Positions 24,012 through 34,542 of a stretch of DNA of 64,000 nt are shown piece by piece. The notes below the pieces were generated by a model. It was given only the letters and a program-made list of their open reading frames with translations, had not been told where the DNA came from and ran no database searches. The position numbers were made by a program, and so were the translations under genes. Source of the DNA: Sarocladium kiliense (lineage: Eukaryota > Ascomycota > Sordariomycetes > Hypocreales > Sarocladiaceae); NCBI GenBank assembly GCA_030734395.1, contig JAUZTG010000029.1, forward strand, positions 3,658,001-3,722,000. The letters are read 5' to 3'. The stretch's first letter is position 1, and every line of letters starts with the position of its first letter.

Positions 24012-24430
24012 CGCCTTCTTCAGGCTGTATTCTTTCGACGTCTCAACGGATTTTGAGAAGAGGTGAACAACTGTTCAGACGTTGCTGGCTATGTCAGAAG
24101 TCGTGCGACCTAGTAGAACGAGGCTGTAGGAGACTTGATTTGGAATACTTACCCGTTCTAGAGGCTTCAAGTCAGATGCTTGACGAATGTGAAGAAGGGC
24201 TTCGTCTCATATGGGATCCCAACTTAGGAACGTGAGGTTGCGTGCATCGACTACAGCGGGTGTTGGGTTAGTAGTGAAGATGAGAGGACCGCTGTTGGTC
24301 TTACCCTTCGACGCGGCTGTCAGATTGACATGGGATTTGTAGAGATCCCCAGTGCAGTTAAGCCGGTGGTGGGTCGGAGGAGATGGTAATGGATGGAAGA
24401 GGGCAACGGGAGCTTTTTAAATAGGTGACT
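24012..24430 (-). promoter_or_regulatory. Spliced leader of gene B with three short upstream frames
   Basis: Two likely leader introns are visible, 24251-24304 and 24071-24152, each with GTAAG donors and TAG or CAG acceptors. Between them sit three tiny ATG frames: 24331-24320 (3 codons), 24247-24224 (7 codons) and 24210-24172 (12 codons). A TATTTAAA-like element lies near 24418 on the minus strand. Confidence 0.4.
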
Positions 24431-24653
24431 ATCCGCTTCTTCACGGTTCTACAAAACTTCATGTGAGGGTTCATCAGATGGTGTGCACAGGTCCTGGCAG
24501 GCGCTCGACAGGTGGCAGCAACTGACCCTGGCCCAGACGCAATGATGCAATGATGAAGCATGATTACATTGACCTAATGGACAAGGAAGCTGAGGAATCG
24601 CCTACTTGCCACTACAATATAGTATGAGGATTTCCGAGATTGGGCTTCTGGAC

Positions 24654-26682
24654 TCAAAGCAGATGGCTCCTCCACCAAGCTTCGGCCTCGCTAATCCACA
24701 CCTTCTGACTTGCAGGTTTTGCAAGCGAATGCCCATCCCCCGAGACCTTGATTATCTTCGCATCAACCTTGTCCTTCAATGCCTCGAACATGATCTCTGC
24801 CTGAGAGATAGGAACAACAGTATCATCCCTTGAGTGATAGAAAGCCAGTGGCGTCTTGACCTTGTCGACATGATACAGCGCGCTCCTGTCCCTGTACACC
24901 TCAGCCTTATCCTCCTCTGACATGCCTTTGTGGAGAACAAGTGTTGCCGAATAGTCCATTTCGAGCTTGTGTGTGAGCTTGTCAAAGCCTTCTAGTTCGC
25001 TGATGCCGGAGACGCAGAAGCCGGCGTCAAAGGTATCAGGATGACGAGTCACGCACTGTAGCGTTCCGTAGCCTCCTGCACTGATCCCTGTGATCCCAAC
25101 CTTGCCTACACGACCAGCCTTACGGAGGTGATCTGCGTACTCAGCAGCGTCGGCGGCGTCCACGATGCCCCAGTTGCCGAACAGAGATTGCCGGTATTCT
25201 CGTCCATGTGCAGTCGAGCCGGTGTAGTTCAGCTTCAGGTAAGCGTATCCGCGCGAAGTGAAGTACTGAACCCGGAGGTCGAGGCCTGGGCCAGCTGCTC
25301 CAGTGGGACCTCCATGCATATCGATGATCAGAGGTGGCTTTGTACCAGCAGGAGCGACATAGCTATTGTTATGAGGCATCCAGAAGAAGCCATATATGGG
25401 GCGTTTAGGCGAGGCTTGAGAATCGATGCGCAGGGATTCGGGTTGAGATAGGACAGAAGAAGGCAGCTTGTCGTCTGTAGATGTCCGAAGAACAACATTC
25501 TCCCCACGTTCGATGTTGATCTTACGTAGCGTCTTGGGAGTTCTCGACCCTTCTGCAATCACAAGGACGTTCATGTCGTCCAGTCGAGCAACGCCCCGAC
25601 CTCTGAAGTGGTGGATGTCCTCGTCCAAGAGAGTCACGAAGACGCCATTGTCGGCATCGATGGCCAGCAGCTTAGTGACCCCATTGCAGTAGCCTGCTGC
25701 AACGACATACCTGGAAGACAAGGGTGTGTAAGTTCTGCTGCCTTGGCCCAGTCCGTGCTCCCCAAGCTCGATCTGCTCCTCTTGTTGACCTTTGATCTTG
25801 ACTTCAGTTGGCTCGCTAGAGTCAGGCAGGATCCGGAACAGTGAACGATAGTTTCCCTTTTCGGCGCAGTACCACAGAGTGCCATCGGGACCCCAGTGTG
25901 GCTCAGCAAGTCCGGTACCTTTGCCAAGGATCTTCCTTGTGTTGCTGACAGAGCATGATTTGGCGTCAAAGTCGGCTACGTATAACTCCGACTCATCGAA
26001 AAGCATGTCTGGTCTGTTCCATTGGATCCACACGAGCTTCGTTCCCTCCGGGTTGAACTTGGGTGTATAGTAGAAATCTGCCCCCGATACAACTCGTTTC
26101 ACTTCTGCGGTTTCGACGTTGATGGCGGCAACGTATGATCTAATCTCTGCAGGTGTGTTGTTTGTATGATCCTCTTGATATGCGAGCACCCATGGGTTCT
26201 TGAGGTTCGGACTGAAGTCTGAGTAACGTAGAACGGGGTCTTTCCCAGTGAGGTAAGTCACGCTCTGAGTCTCGGGGTCAAGAATGTGCACAGTGTTGTC
26301 CTTGCCATGTGTGAAGATGAGCCTTCCGTCGCTGAGAACGTCATATGTTGCGCCGCCATACTCGTATGCACCATTGCCGGCGTAGTATTCTTTGGGGAGA
26401 ACTTCGGTGACCCCTCCCTCTGTAGCCTTCATGATGGTGTTTTCGCCATTCTCACGTGTTTCGAGGTAATAGTCGCCATCTGAAGACTTGAGCTGCTGGA
26501 CGTCAGTGCCTGGAATTGACCAGGAGGAGAGTGATGTGACCCACGCCGACGCGGGGATCACTGAGACCCCGCGATTTCGCCGTGATGGTGTTGATGGAGA
26601 TGGGCGACGCCCAGTCGCCATATGGAGCGATGGCTTTGACGGTCATGGCGGCCGAGGCGATGGGGTGTTCTCCGGTGCTCAT
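24654..26682 (-). CDS. S9 (prolyl oligopeptidase) family serine peptidase
   Basis: Two exons, 26682-26541 and 26479-24654; 655 residues. The 61-nt intron (donor GTCACA, acceptor TTCAG) is inferred because the N-terminal frame MSTGEHPIASAAM...APYGDWASPI and the main frame meet only after splicing, giving SDPRVGVDGDYYLETREN, which matches the family's N-terminal pattern. Residues 1-380 form WD-like beta-propeller repeats. The C-terminal alpha/beta hydrolase domain has the nucleophile in GITGISAGGYGTLQC, the acid in YHSRDDTVVPI and the base in VSGDGHSLAKP. It resembles acylaminoacyl/dipeptidyl aminopeptidases of subfamily S9C. There is no signal peptide, so it is probably cytosolic and active in peptide turnover. 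A second in-frame ATG at 26646 (MTVKAIAPYG) is an alternative start. Confidence 0.92.
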
Positions 26683-27416
26683 TGATCCGGGATGAGCAGC
26701 ATCAATGGGTTGGATGGTGAAGACGTAGTCACAACGATGGATAGGAAGTACCTAGAGAAGAAGACGCTGAATGCTGGAACTCAAATATATGGGTAAAGAG
26801 TATAGAGACTGACGTTACGACCATGGCTGCCCCGCATCAGAGCCTCATGCCAGCTATCATTCAGTGTTCATGGGACTTTTGAAAGCCTTATGGCGACCTG
26901 CAGATGTTGGCGTCCAGTGGGTGTCAGACGGTAGCACTTGACCGATGCTCGGAAGTGACTAGACGCTAGACAGGTTGCCCTTTGCGTTTCGTGGCACAAT
27001 CACTTCCTCCCATGCAATCGGTAAATCAGCCTGTGCCACCGTCCAGGAAACCAACAAACACCTTCTCGTATGAATCAGACTTCGTTTCTATCGCACGACA
27101 TTGATCATGGCCTTGATAGAACGCGATGCGAGAAAGTACACACTCCTCAAACCCTAACCCTGAACTGACTGCCTGTTTTGGTCTAGCGCCTCTTCAGGGG
27201 CACCTTCCCCGTGTCACAGCGCTGGAGGCGGGTGTTTCACAATCTCGCACCTTCCTCAGCCTTCTTCACTCAAACTTCTGCGGCCTCGGCTTTTTGATTC
27301 TGACATTACAATTTATTTTTGACTTCATCCCATCTCTCATTGACTCCTGGTGCTTCTGCGGCTTTTCATTGTTCCACGACGTTCACCTGATACCCAACTA
27401 TCGCGTCTCAAACATC
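26683..27416. promoter_or_regulatory. Divergent promoter between S9 peptidase and small membrane protein
   Basis: 734 bp shared upstream region. It contains a telo-box-like AAACCCTAACCC at 27149-27160. The frame of the downstream gene remains open back to an ATG at 27126, so part of this stretch could be coding if that start is used. Confidence 0.45.
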
Positions 27417-27927
27417 ATGCTGTCTTCAATCGCTGGTCTCACATTCCTCCTGGGCGTCCTGTTCGCCCTGCATTCCTGGTCACAGGACATGACCACTGAT
27501 CCTGCTGAGCGCAGAGTGTATGAGACTGGGTTTTATACCATTCTTGGAGGCGCAGCTATCAACACCATGTGCGCGGCTGTCGTATGGGGAGTTGGTGCTG
27601 TGCCGTTCGGGGAGGAGTTTGGAGCCTGTTCCCCTTACGGCCTGGCTGGAGGTGCTGTCTCTGCGAGGTATGTCAGCTGTAGAACCCAGCGAGTCCTCTA
27701 TCAAGGCCGTAGTAATACTAACCCCTTCCAGGCTCAACCTGTACAAGAACAGCTATGGTCCTCGCGAATGGATGTATCTCAAGGCCATGCCTCACATTCT
27801 GATCGGTAGGCTGGGTGGCTTGACAGATCGGGCTCTAGATGTGCTTGATGATGAGCTCCTCAAACGCGGCATCATCAAGCAGAAGCCCGGCCAGAAGCTC
27901 AAGCAGCAGACTCACAAGGAGCTCTGA
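27417..27927 (+). CDS. Small membrane protein of unknown function
   Basis: Not recognised. Two exons, 27417-27667 and 27732-27927, 148 residues; the 64-nt intron has donor GTATGT, branch TACTAAC and acceptor CCAG. The preferred start is MLSSIAGLTFLLG, which begins with a hydrophobic segment. The upstream ATG at 27126 would add 97 residues of poor composition. Two probable membrane helices span residues 2-20 (SSIAGLTFLLGVLFALHSW) and about 38-62 (FYTILGGAAINTMCAAVVWG). The C-terminal half is soluble and basic, with LNLYKNSYGPREWMYLKAM and a Lys-rich end KPGQKLKQQTHKEL. The topology would suit a small organelle membrane protein, but nothing identifies it. Confidence 0.7.
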
Positions 27928-28164
27928 GCTGCTACCACCCCCTTCAAGTTGCTCTGGGAGCCAGTTCACGAAGCATCACCATCACTAGCGCAAAGATCAG
28001 GCGCGTTGAGTTTATCAGCATTGTTATTTATTGTACCATCTACCTCCCAATGTACTATGAAGCACAGCAGTCCAGCTACCGTCGACCCTATTGTCCACTT
28101 CCATGTCTACATGTTCTTGCAATGTTACATCCTTGATTCCCCTTCATGATTCATTATGAACTTC

Positions 28165-29181
28165 TTATGCGGAGAAGCGGATGGCGCGGCTCTTGAGGGC
28201 ACGAGGGCTGGCGGCGCGGCGGCGGTTGCCGTTGTCAAGCTCGTTCTCGTCCTGGGCATCGGCGTTGGCGTTACCGTTGCCAGTGTTGCCGGCAGTGTCA
28301 GTGGCATTGCCGTTACCGTTGCCGTTGTTCACGTTGCCAGTGTTGTCCGCAGCGTTGCCGTTGCCGTTGTTGGCGTTTCCGTTGCCAGTGTTAGCGTTGC
28401 CGTTGCCAGTGTTGTCAGCAGCATTGCCGTTGCCGTTGTTGTTGTTGTTGTTGGCGTTTCCGTTACCAGTGTTGTCAGCAGCGTTGCCGTTGCCATTGTT
28501 GGCGTTTCCGTTACCAGTATTGTCAGCAGCATTGCCATTGCCATTGTTGTTGTTGTTGTTGTTGTTGGCAGGCTGGGCCATCTGAACAGGGACGACGCCA
28601 CCGAAAGGTCCAGCGCGAGCCGGGTTTTGGCAGCGGACAAGGCAGACGTTGTCCTCACCAGCGACGGAGCCAGTGCAAGTCTGTCCAGCAGGGATGGAGG
28701 CGACGAGAGGGAAGTCACCCATCTCACCATCGCGGTTGCGGCCACGCTCGTTGCCCTCAACGTTGGTAGTCACGGGGATGTTGTCCCAAGTGGTACCAGT
28801 GCCATCGGCGTTGATCATGCAGGTGTAAGGGCCAGCACCGTCGGAGTTGACCTGGTGGACGGTCATCTCAAGGCTGCCACCAGGGGTGACCTGAGGAAGC
28901 TGGTCGCCAGTCTCCTCCATGATGTCGGTTGTGCCCTGCTCGATGTTGTTGTCACCACCAGCGAGGGTCTCACCGACGGTCTCGGCAGATGCGCCACGGA
29001 AGCGAGTAGAGTCGGTCTGGAAGGGGCGGCGGCGAGTGCCATCACGAGGAGTGGAGGTGTCGACACCGAGACCCATGCCTGAGCCACCAGCATCGCCAAC
29101 AGCGTTGGTGATGGCACTGTGGGCAGCGACGAGGTCGGCAGCGAGGAAAAGGGCCCAAGCGAGGTTCTTGATGGGAGCCAT
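28165..29181 (-). CDS. Egh16-like (GEgh16/MAS3/GAS1 type) secreted protein with Asn/Gly repeat tail
   Basis: Intronless, 338 residues. A signal peptide (MAPIKNLAWALFLAADLVAA) is followed by mature HSAITNAVGDAGGSGMGLGV. The conserved Egh16 domain covers residues 21-205 with DTSTPRDGTRRRPFQTDS, VHQVNSDGAGPYTCMINADG, FPLVASIPAGQTCTG and CLVRCQNPARAGPFGGVVPV. Family members are secreted proteins expressed during appressorium formation in plant-pathogenic fungi (gEgh16 in powdery mildew, GAS1/GAS2 and MAS1/MAS3 in Magnaporthe). Residues 206-306 are a tandem low-complexity tail of NGNAADNTGNGNA-type units, unusual beside the short tails I associate with the family. It ends with a basic segment NRRRAASPRALKSRA. 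A TATATAAG element lies about 226 bp upstream. Expected role: surface or secreted factor in infection-related development, inferred from the family only. Confidence 0.88.
   Translation of the reverse strand: MAPIKNLAWALFLAADLVAAHSAITNAVGDAGGSGMGLGVDTSTPRDGTRRRPFQTDSTRFRGASAETVGETLAGGDNNIEQGTTDIMEETGDQLPQVTPGGSLEMTVHQVNSDGAGPYTCMINADGTGTTWDNIPVTTNVEGNERGRNRDGEMGDFPLVASIPAGQTCTGSVAGEDNVCLVRCQNPARAGPFGGVVPVQMAQPANNNNNNNNGNGNAADNTGNGNANNGNGNAADNTGNGNANNNNNNGNGNAADNTGNGNANTGNGNANNGNGNAADNTGNVNNGNGNGNATDTAGNTGNGNANADAQDENELDNGNRRRAASPRALKSRAIRFSA
28264..28566 (-). repeat. Coding tandem repeat, Asn/Gly/Ala/Asp-rich
   Basis: Encodes residues 206-306 of the Egh16-like protein. Units of 12-16 residues built on NGNAADNTGNGNAN recur about six times, separated by runs of Asn that vary from two to eight. 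At DNA level the units are GTTGCCGTTGCCGTT-like with slippage-prone GTT runs. Confidence 0.9.
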
Positions 29182-29347
29182 TGTGAAGATTGTGTGGAAG
29201 ATGTGTTGAGTGAAAGGGTAAAGTGAGAAAGAAGATCGGGAAGAAGAGTGAATGTGAGTGAAGTGGGTGGAAGGATGAAGTGAAGACCTGACCGGCAGGA
29301 GAAAGAAGTGATGAAGGAGGAAGAGGAATGAACTGCTGTGCTGAAGA

Positions 29348-29374
29348 TGCTGATGCTGATGCTGATGCTGATGA
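29348..29374 (+). repeat. Hexanucleotide microsatellite (GATGCT)n
   Basis: Roughly four to five tandem copies of GATGCT in the leader or promoter of the Egh16-like gene. Confidence 0.85.
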
Positions 29375-29406
29375 TTAGAATTGCTGATGAAGGGAGGATG
29401 AGAATC

Positions 29407-29414
29407 CTTATATA
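29407..29414 (-). promoter_or_regulatory. TATA box of the Egh16-like gene
   Basis: TATATAAG on the minus strand about 226 bp upstream of the ATG at 29181. Between them lies a hexamer run of TGATGC units at about 29348-29374. Confidence 0.5.
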
Positions 29415-31592
29415 GACAAATTCATCAAGCCTTGTTCCATCCCCAGTCGTCATGACATACATACACATGTCCCCACGGCAGTCCAGCCGAGCAAACACAA
29501 GACACGCCCCCGAGACATTCAGGAGCTTCACGATGGTTGTCTCGAAGGTCCAAGACTGGCAAACACATCACCACACGGCTTCACTTACGCATCGACCCTC
29601 CAGCCAAGACCCGGAGTCCTCGTCTCCCGAAGAAACCACGAGCACAGCCTCTCTGTCAAACAAAACGCCAAAACGGCCATCACGGCACTACGATTCGCTC
29701 AACAGCAGCCATAAACAGTTGTTTTCACGCCAGAAGCGAAACGCATTGATCGCTTGCAAGAAACCTGCACCCATGAACCCTCGAACGCCAAAAAGAACCT
29801 GCGGCTATGGCATGTATAACACAGCGGCATGTATGAACTTGGCAGACCAGCCCTCTCGCTTATCCCCTCCGGAGGAGCCAATCGTATCTCTTCTTCGTCA
29901 TGTTCCGAGATCCGCAAGGCGTGTGGAGGCTGTTCGTTCACTTCTCGAGGAGCCAATCGTATCTTTCGAAAAAGTACGTTTGGCGTGAAGGGGAAAGAAA
30001 CACGTCACAGGTGGTGTTTCGGGGGGGATACTCGAAGCGGGAGAAAAGGGCTGAGCGACAGGGCCAGAAGTAGGGGTCACGTCAGACCGGGGGTTAGATT
30101 GGGTTCTCTGTCGTTTCGTTCGGTACTTGGATCGTGGCGGAGGGAGTTCCGAGTTGGTGGAGTTGTACATGCTGAGATCTACCTGATTTGGACAGCTTCA
30201 TTATGCAAACCAACCCTTTGTTAGCCTGTCCGTCAGAAGGGCTTGCAGGATTCTTGACAGCTGTGCGAAAGGGGTTAGCATGATCGTTTGGATCTACGTC
30301 TCGGGCATGTTTCGCGGGATCACTCCAGGAGGTGGTGCATGCGTCTTTGTGTTCGCTGTCAGCCTCCCCAAGCTTGTCAAAGCGGCGACCCCCCGGAGGC
30401 GACCACTGCCGGCTTGGTCCGAGAGCCAGTCGCGATGCTGCCGTACCTCTTTAGGGTTTACAATTAGGTACTCAATCATGATCGCCCTGACCCTGTCCTT
30501 GCATGGGCGATTTTCCCGAGCGAGGTGAGAGCCGCACTGGGCGGGTTGTTGCTGGGGTTTCATGTTGGATCGTCACCGGAAGGGGTTGTCTGTGCGGCGG
30601 GGAGGCGATGGCTGATTAGGGAAAACTCTGGAGTCATTGCCAATGTCGAATTATCACCGAAGTAATGTGATTACTATTGACAGGGTAGTGTCGGTGATCG
30701 TAGATTTCCGTGGGGATTATACCGAGGCAGGCGAAGCGAAGTGAAGCCGGAAGGCTGTGAGGACTTGGCAACATCACGATGAAGGCATACAGCATCTTGG
30801 AAATTATGCGTAAATTATACATGCTATTCGAACAAGCTTCGACAATGATAGTACTACCCTGTAGACGGTTATTTGACTTCATCAACTTACCATATCAACT
30901 GTTGTCGGCCATTAGTAGAGCGAGCATTGCCAGACAAGCCGAGTCCCAGTATTCAAGATCACCATCATCACAACTCCATGCCAAAACCTCCACAAACCAA
31001 AGAAACCTATCAAAGATCACTAGATCTCGCTCTCCAGATCATGTAGAAACCCACCGGATTCACAAATGTCCATGCGCAAACATCACCCATTCTCACCCCA
31101 ACAACATGACCAAGTCTCGCGACATCCATCTCTGAACAGAATCCCATGCAAACGCAAAGAAGCAAAGATCATCGATCCCCTTACCTTAGATATCATCCGT
31201 TCTATTCTTTTGCTCAGAAAATCAGATGGAAGCTGCGATCACATTCCTGTTCCTCGATCGGTGGCTGCGATGTCAGTCCTTTAATGTGACGCCGCATCTC
31301 GATGGCGGAGGGCCACATGACCACGTGCGTCGTGATGCCGTCAGATGCTGCAAGGTACTCACCCATATTTGGAAAGTCGCGCTAAAGCAAGGAATATTCT
31401 CGTAAAATCGTGGTCAGCATGTCTCATCTCAACGCAGTTGACAACAAGTAAGAATCAATCAGTCGCACAAACACAAACACCAAGACACCGCGTGGACGAT
31501 GGGACGATTCGTGATCGTGGTCATCATCAGATGGGGTATTTACAACTAGCTTCACATATATACAAGATGACGGGACTGTGCCCTGCCTCATG
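29415..31592. other. Intergenic, no gene recognised
   Basis: It holds the distal promoter of the Egh16-like gene and the 3' flank of the next minus-strand gene. A 178-codon ATG frame at 29452-29988 (plus) is compositionally unconvincing. An exact 18-bp direct repeat occurs at 29872-29889 and 29947-29964. Confidence 0.5.
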
Positions 31593-32789
31593 CTAGACCA
31601 TCCCTCGTATCCTGCTCTTGTACCGTTGCCTGTTGGCATCGGAAGAGGGTTTCTGGATCTTGCTCGCACTCTCTTCAGGACTCCTTCTCGATGTGACCAT
31701 GAGATAGGGGCCGTCAGAACGAATTTGCTTTGGCGATGCAGGGCGGCGATGTGGTGAGGGTAACCGTCGAGAGGCTGTGGACTTGTACTCCATGTAGGAA
31801 GTCGCAACAGTCTCTTGCCTTGGTGTTGGCGTATCGGATTCAAGGGTATCATAAGAGTCGAGCGCATCGAGTGCGTCGAAGGAGTCTTCGGGAAATTGGG
31901 CGGGGGGTATATCGTACTCATCGTCCTCGTAGTCGTGGACAGGGGTAAGTGGCTGATCGTGGTCGGCAGAATCGAGCGAAGTATGGCTCTCTGCACCGTC
32001 AGTGAGCGAGGCAGCAGCAGTGTCGCACTCATCAGACATAGAATCAACATCATGATCGCGGGTGCGATGAATGAAGCTGGTCATAAAAACCTCGCTCTCA
32101 GATCCAGAGAAGGACATGGAGCGAGAAGGTGGGTTGGTGGAGCGGTGAGACTCGGCATCGGATACAGACCGCTGGTCTGTGAAGGGCTCGGACTCTGGGG
32201 GGGACAGAGGAGCACCTACAGCAGAAGAGCATAGGTCAACATGATCGTCGTCGAGAGAACACGGCTCTTCGGTCATGACAGGACCGTCAATATGTTCGTC
32301 AAGGAAAGTCGGGAATGGATTCTCATCAACACTAGGGACAGTGGTGGTCGTATGAGTAGTATGCTCGCTGTGTGCTTCAGAAAAAGAGGATGAGACGGAT
32401 GATGGGGCGCGGTGACTATCGAAATCTTCAGGGAGGTAGCTTGCAAAGTATCGGACGATGCTGTCAAAAGACCGGGTCCGGAATAGTTGCAACGCGTACT
32501 TCCAGTGCTTCGAATCGAGCAGCTTGGGGTTGCTGATGATCTCGACGGCTAAAGTTTCCAGTGTGTCGTTGAGCTCCTGCATCCGCTGATCGCGACGTTC
32601 CGACATGAGACGGTGAAAGTCGTCAGTCGTCTCGGCTTCGTTCGAGATCTCCCATACATCATGGTGAAAAGCCTCGGGATCTTGGATAGTGGAGGTGAAG
32701 GTGTTATATTTATCGTGTAGGGTCGTGGTGAGGTCGGAGTGCTTGAAGCCAAACTTGTAGCTTGGCCAGGCGAAGTCGGTGTCTTCCAT
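31593..32789 (-). CDS. Hypothetical acidic Ser/Asp-rich protein
   Basis: Not recognised. Intronless, 398 residues, start MEDTDFAWPSYKFGF in an AAG-ATG-GAA context. The first 125 residues look folded and mostly helical: KHSDLTTTLHDKYNTFTST, HHDVWEISNEAETTDDFHRL, RDQRMQELNDTLETLAVEI and KHWKYALQLFRTRSFDSIV. The rest is disordered and rich in Ser, Asp, Glu and Pro, with many potential SP/TP phosphorylation sites (PLSPPESEP, QPLTPVHDYEDDEYD, SDTPTPRQ). The C-terminus is basic (RRLPSPHRRPASPKQ, RQRYKSRIRGMV). This suggests a regulatory or scaffold protein controlled by proline-directed kinases, but no domain supports a specific role. The composition and long uninterrupted frame support a real gene. 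Confidence 0.75.
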   Translation of the reverse strand: MEDTDFAWPSYKFGFKHSDLTTTLHDKYNTFTSTIQDPEAFHHDVWEISNEAETTDDFHRLMSERRDQRMQELNDTLETLAVEIISNPKLLDSKHWKYALQLFRTRSFDSIVRYFASYLPEDFDSHRAPSSVSSSFSEAHSEHTTHTTTTVPSVDENPFPTFLDEHIDGPVMTEEPCSLDDDHVDLCSSAVGAPLSPPESEPFTDQRSVSDAESHRSTNPPSRSMSFSGSESEVFMTSFIHRTRDHDVDSMSDECDTAAASLTDGAESHTSLDSADHDQPLTPVHDYEDDEYDIPPAQFPEDSFDALDALDSYDTLESDTPTPRQETVATSYMEYKSTASRRLPSPHRRPASPKQIRSDGPYLMVTSRRSPEESASKIQKPSSDANRQRYKSRIRGMV

Positions 32790-34542
32790 CTTGACGGATT
32801 AGGCAGCGGTGGTAGTGATCGAGGGGAGGGAAAGGCGAGGGCAGTCAGTTCGTGGTAGTAGAGTCGTCCGTTACAGTGGGAGAATGGTGAGCCACAGCAG
32901 GGCCCGGTTCGCAATAGCGAAGGGCCGCTTAGATCTTGCTGGCAGATATGATGTCCATTATGCGTGCGTTCTCGTATCTTCGGTCGGGTCAGAGAGGAGT
33001 AATAGCGAATGTCACTGCATTCGCGAGTGTTTGACCAGTATCGTGGAGGTGAAGAGGGACGGGAGACGACGGACGTAGACGTTGTGAGGGTCAAAACCGG
33101 AGCCGTCAGGAGGCGAGCGAGCGAAATTCGACGTGGAACCTGTGGTCGGGGGATGGCTACTAGCAACGTCTGAAGCAAAATGGTGCTGGAGTGTGGCTGC
33201 CCGAGGATTGTAAGAAGGGCAGGAAGAGGGTGTGGTGCCACTGCCGACGATTGGGTAGCGCAGGGGCAGGTGCTAGGGGCGGTGCGACCTGACGCCCGGC
33301 AGCCGGCCAATCAGCCTTTGTGCGGCACAGCAGGATGGCACACCAACTGGGTCCGGTCGTTCAGGCGGGTCATCAGCATTGCGACACCGGATTGAGGCTG
33401 GCCAATTGTGTGCTGACATGTAGGGCTAGTCGGTGGGGGCCAAGGTGCATTACGGAACCAGGTAGCCGAATCTAGATTAGCGTCCGATGAGGGAGGGGGA
33501 ATCCAAATGGCGGTCCAGAACGGGCACTTGGATCGATCAATACAGTGCGCCCACCGTACACACTGTACCAGAGTACTGTACCCTTGATCATCACGTGAGA
33601 TCTAGCAGGTGATGTTGAAGCTGCTCAGTGTGTTTCAGTGCGGTGCCTAGCTCGAATCTTCGGCGACTTCACTGGAACTCAACGCACGAATGCGTAGCAG
33701 TAGTCTACATCAGCATTACAATGCAACGGATATCTGGGAATTCAACTGCACTCTGTTCTCCGTTGTCTTCGTACCACTATCTTCGTGCTACTCAGGTCCC
33801 TAGGTTCTTCGCGCCGTCACCCACTATGGACCGCTAAGCCTCGCTCAACACAGCTCGTTCCCAGCACCCATGTGGCTGTGGTCCGTCTCAGCCGCAGCCT
33901 CCGCCACGGGCCGCCTGATTTCTCGCGCCAGGTCACGCTGCACCTGTCCTTCGCTCTGAAGATACTTGCAATGCACATTTTGGTCCCGTCGTGCTGACCA
34001 CACGACGGTGCCTCATGGCCACGGTTGTAGACAGACTGAAGCTGTGTTCTAAACAACCCCTGCAAGGCGACCAATTGGTCGCTGTCCCCGCCGGTTCGCT
34101 CCTGTGCTTCTTCTGTCCTCTTCTCTCGTCTCCTTATGACTCTGATCTTGCGGAGGCTGAGACGACAGCAGGCCTCCATCGTCACGCTCGCTGCATCTCA
34201 TCTGACGCCGTCTACTTTATTCGCAGAGTTGTGCATATCTGGTCCATATATCCTGTTTCTTATCTGGCGTTTACCATTTCATTCCAACTTTAACTTCGAT
34301 TGATCTCTTCACTGTCCGACACTCCGTTGCTTGTCTGCCTGGGCGAGGCGGCCACCAAGCCGGATTACTCATCTCACTCAACTGGTCTCTGTCACCCACA
34401 CCTACCAATCCACCACCGCCACTCCCTCCCGTTGCCCGTCAGCGCAGCGGCCCGTGGCAGCCTACTGCCCACCTCATTCTCATCCACCTACGGCTCCATT
34501 ATCTCATATTCCCATGGGCCCTTAGGCATCACATCTTACCTC
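32790..34542. other. Divergent promoter region, no gene recognised
   Basis: 1.75 kb between two divergently read genes. The plus-strand kinase frame is open back to about 34300, but the first ATG in that frame is at 34543. No other coding evidence was seen. Confidence 0.5.

Noticed and set aside
24257..24360. Apparent spliced coding stretch (CTGDLYKSHVNL, DARNLTFLSWDPI) upstream of gene B
   Set aside because: No start codon in frame and a stop soon after; better explained as a spliced leader.
28156..29082. 308-codon open frame on the plus strand rich in Val, Ala and Ser
   Set aside because: It is the antisense shadow of the Egh16-like gene; the repeat array keeps several frames open on both strands.
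29452..29988. 178-codon ATG frame on the plus strand
   Set aside because: Low-quality composition; the repeated EEPIVS is explained by the 18-bp direct repeat; it overlaps a promoter.
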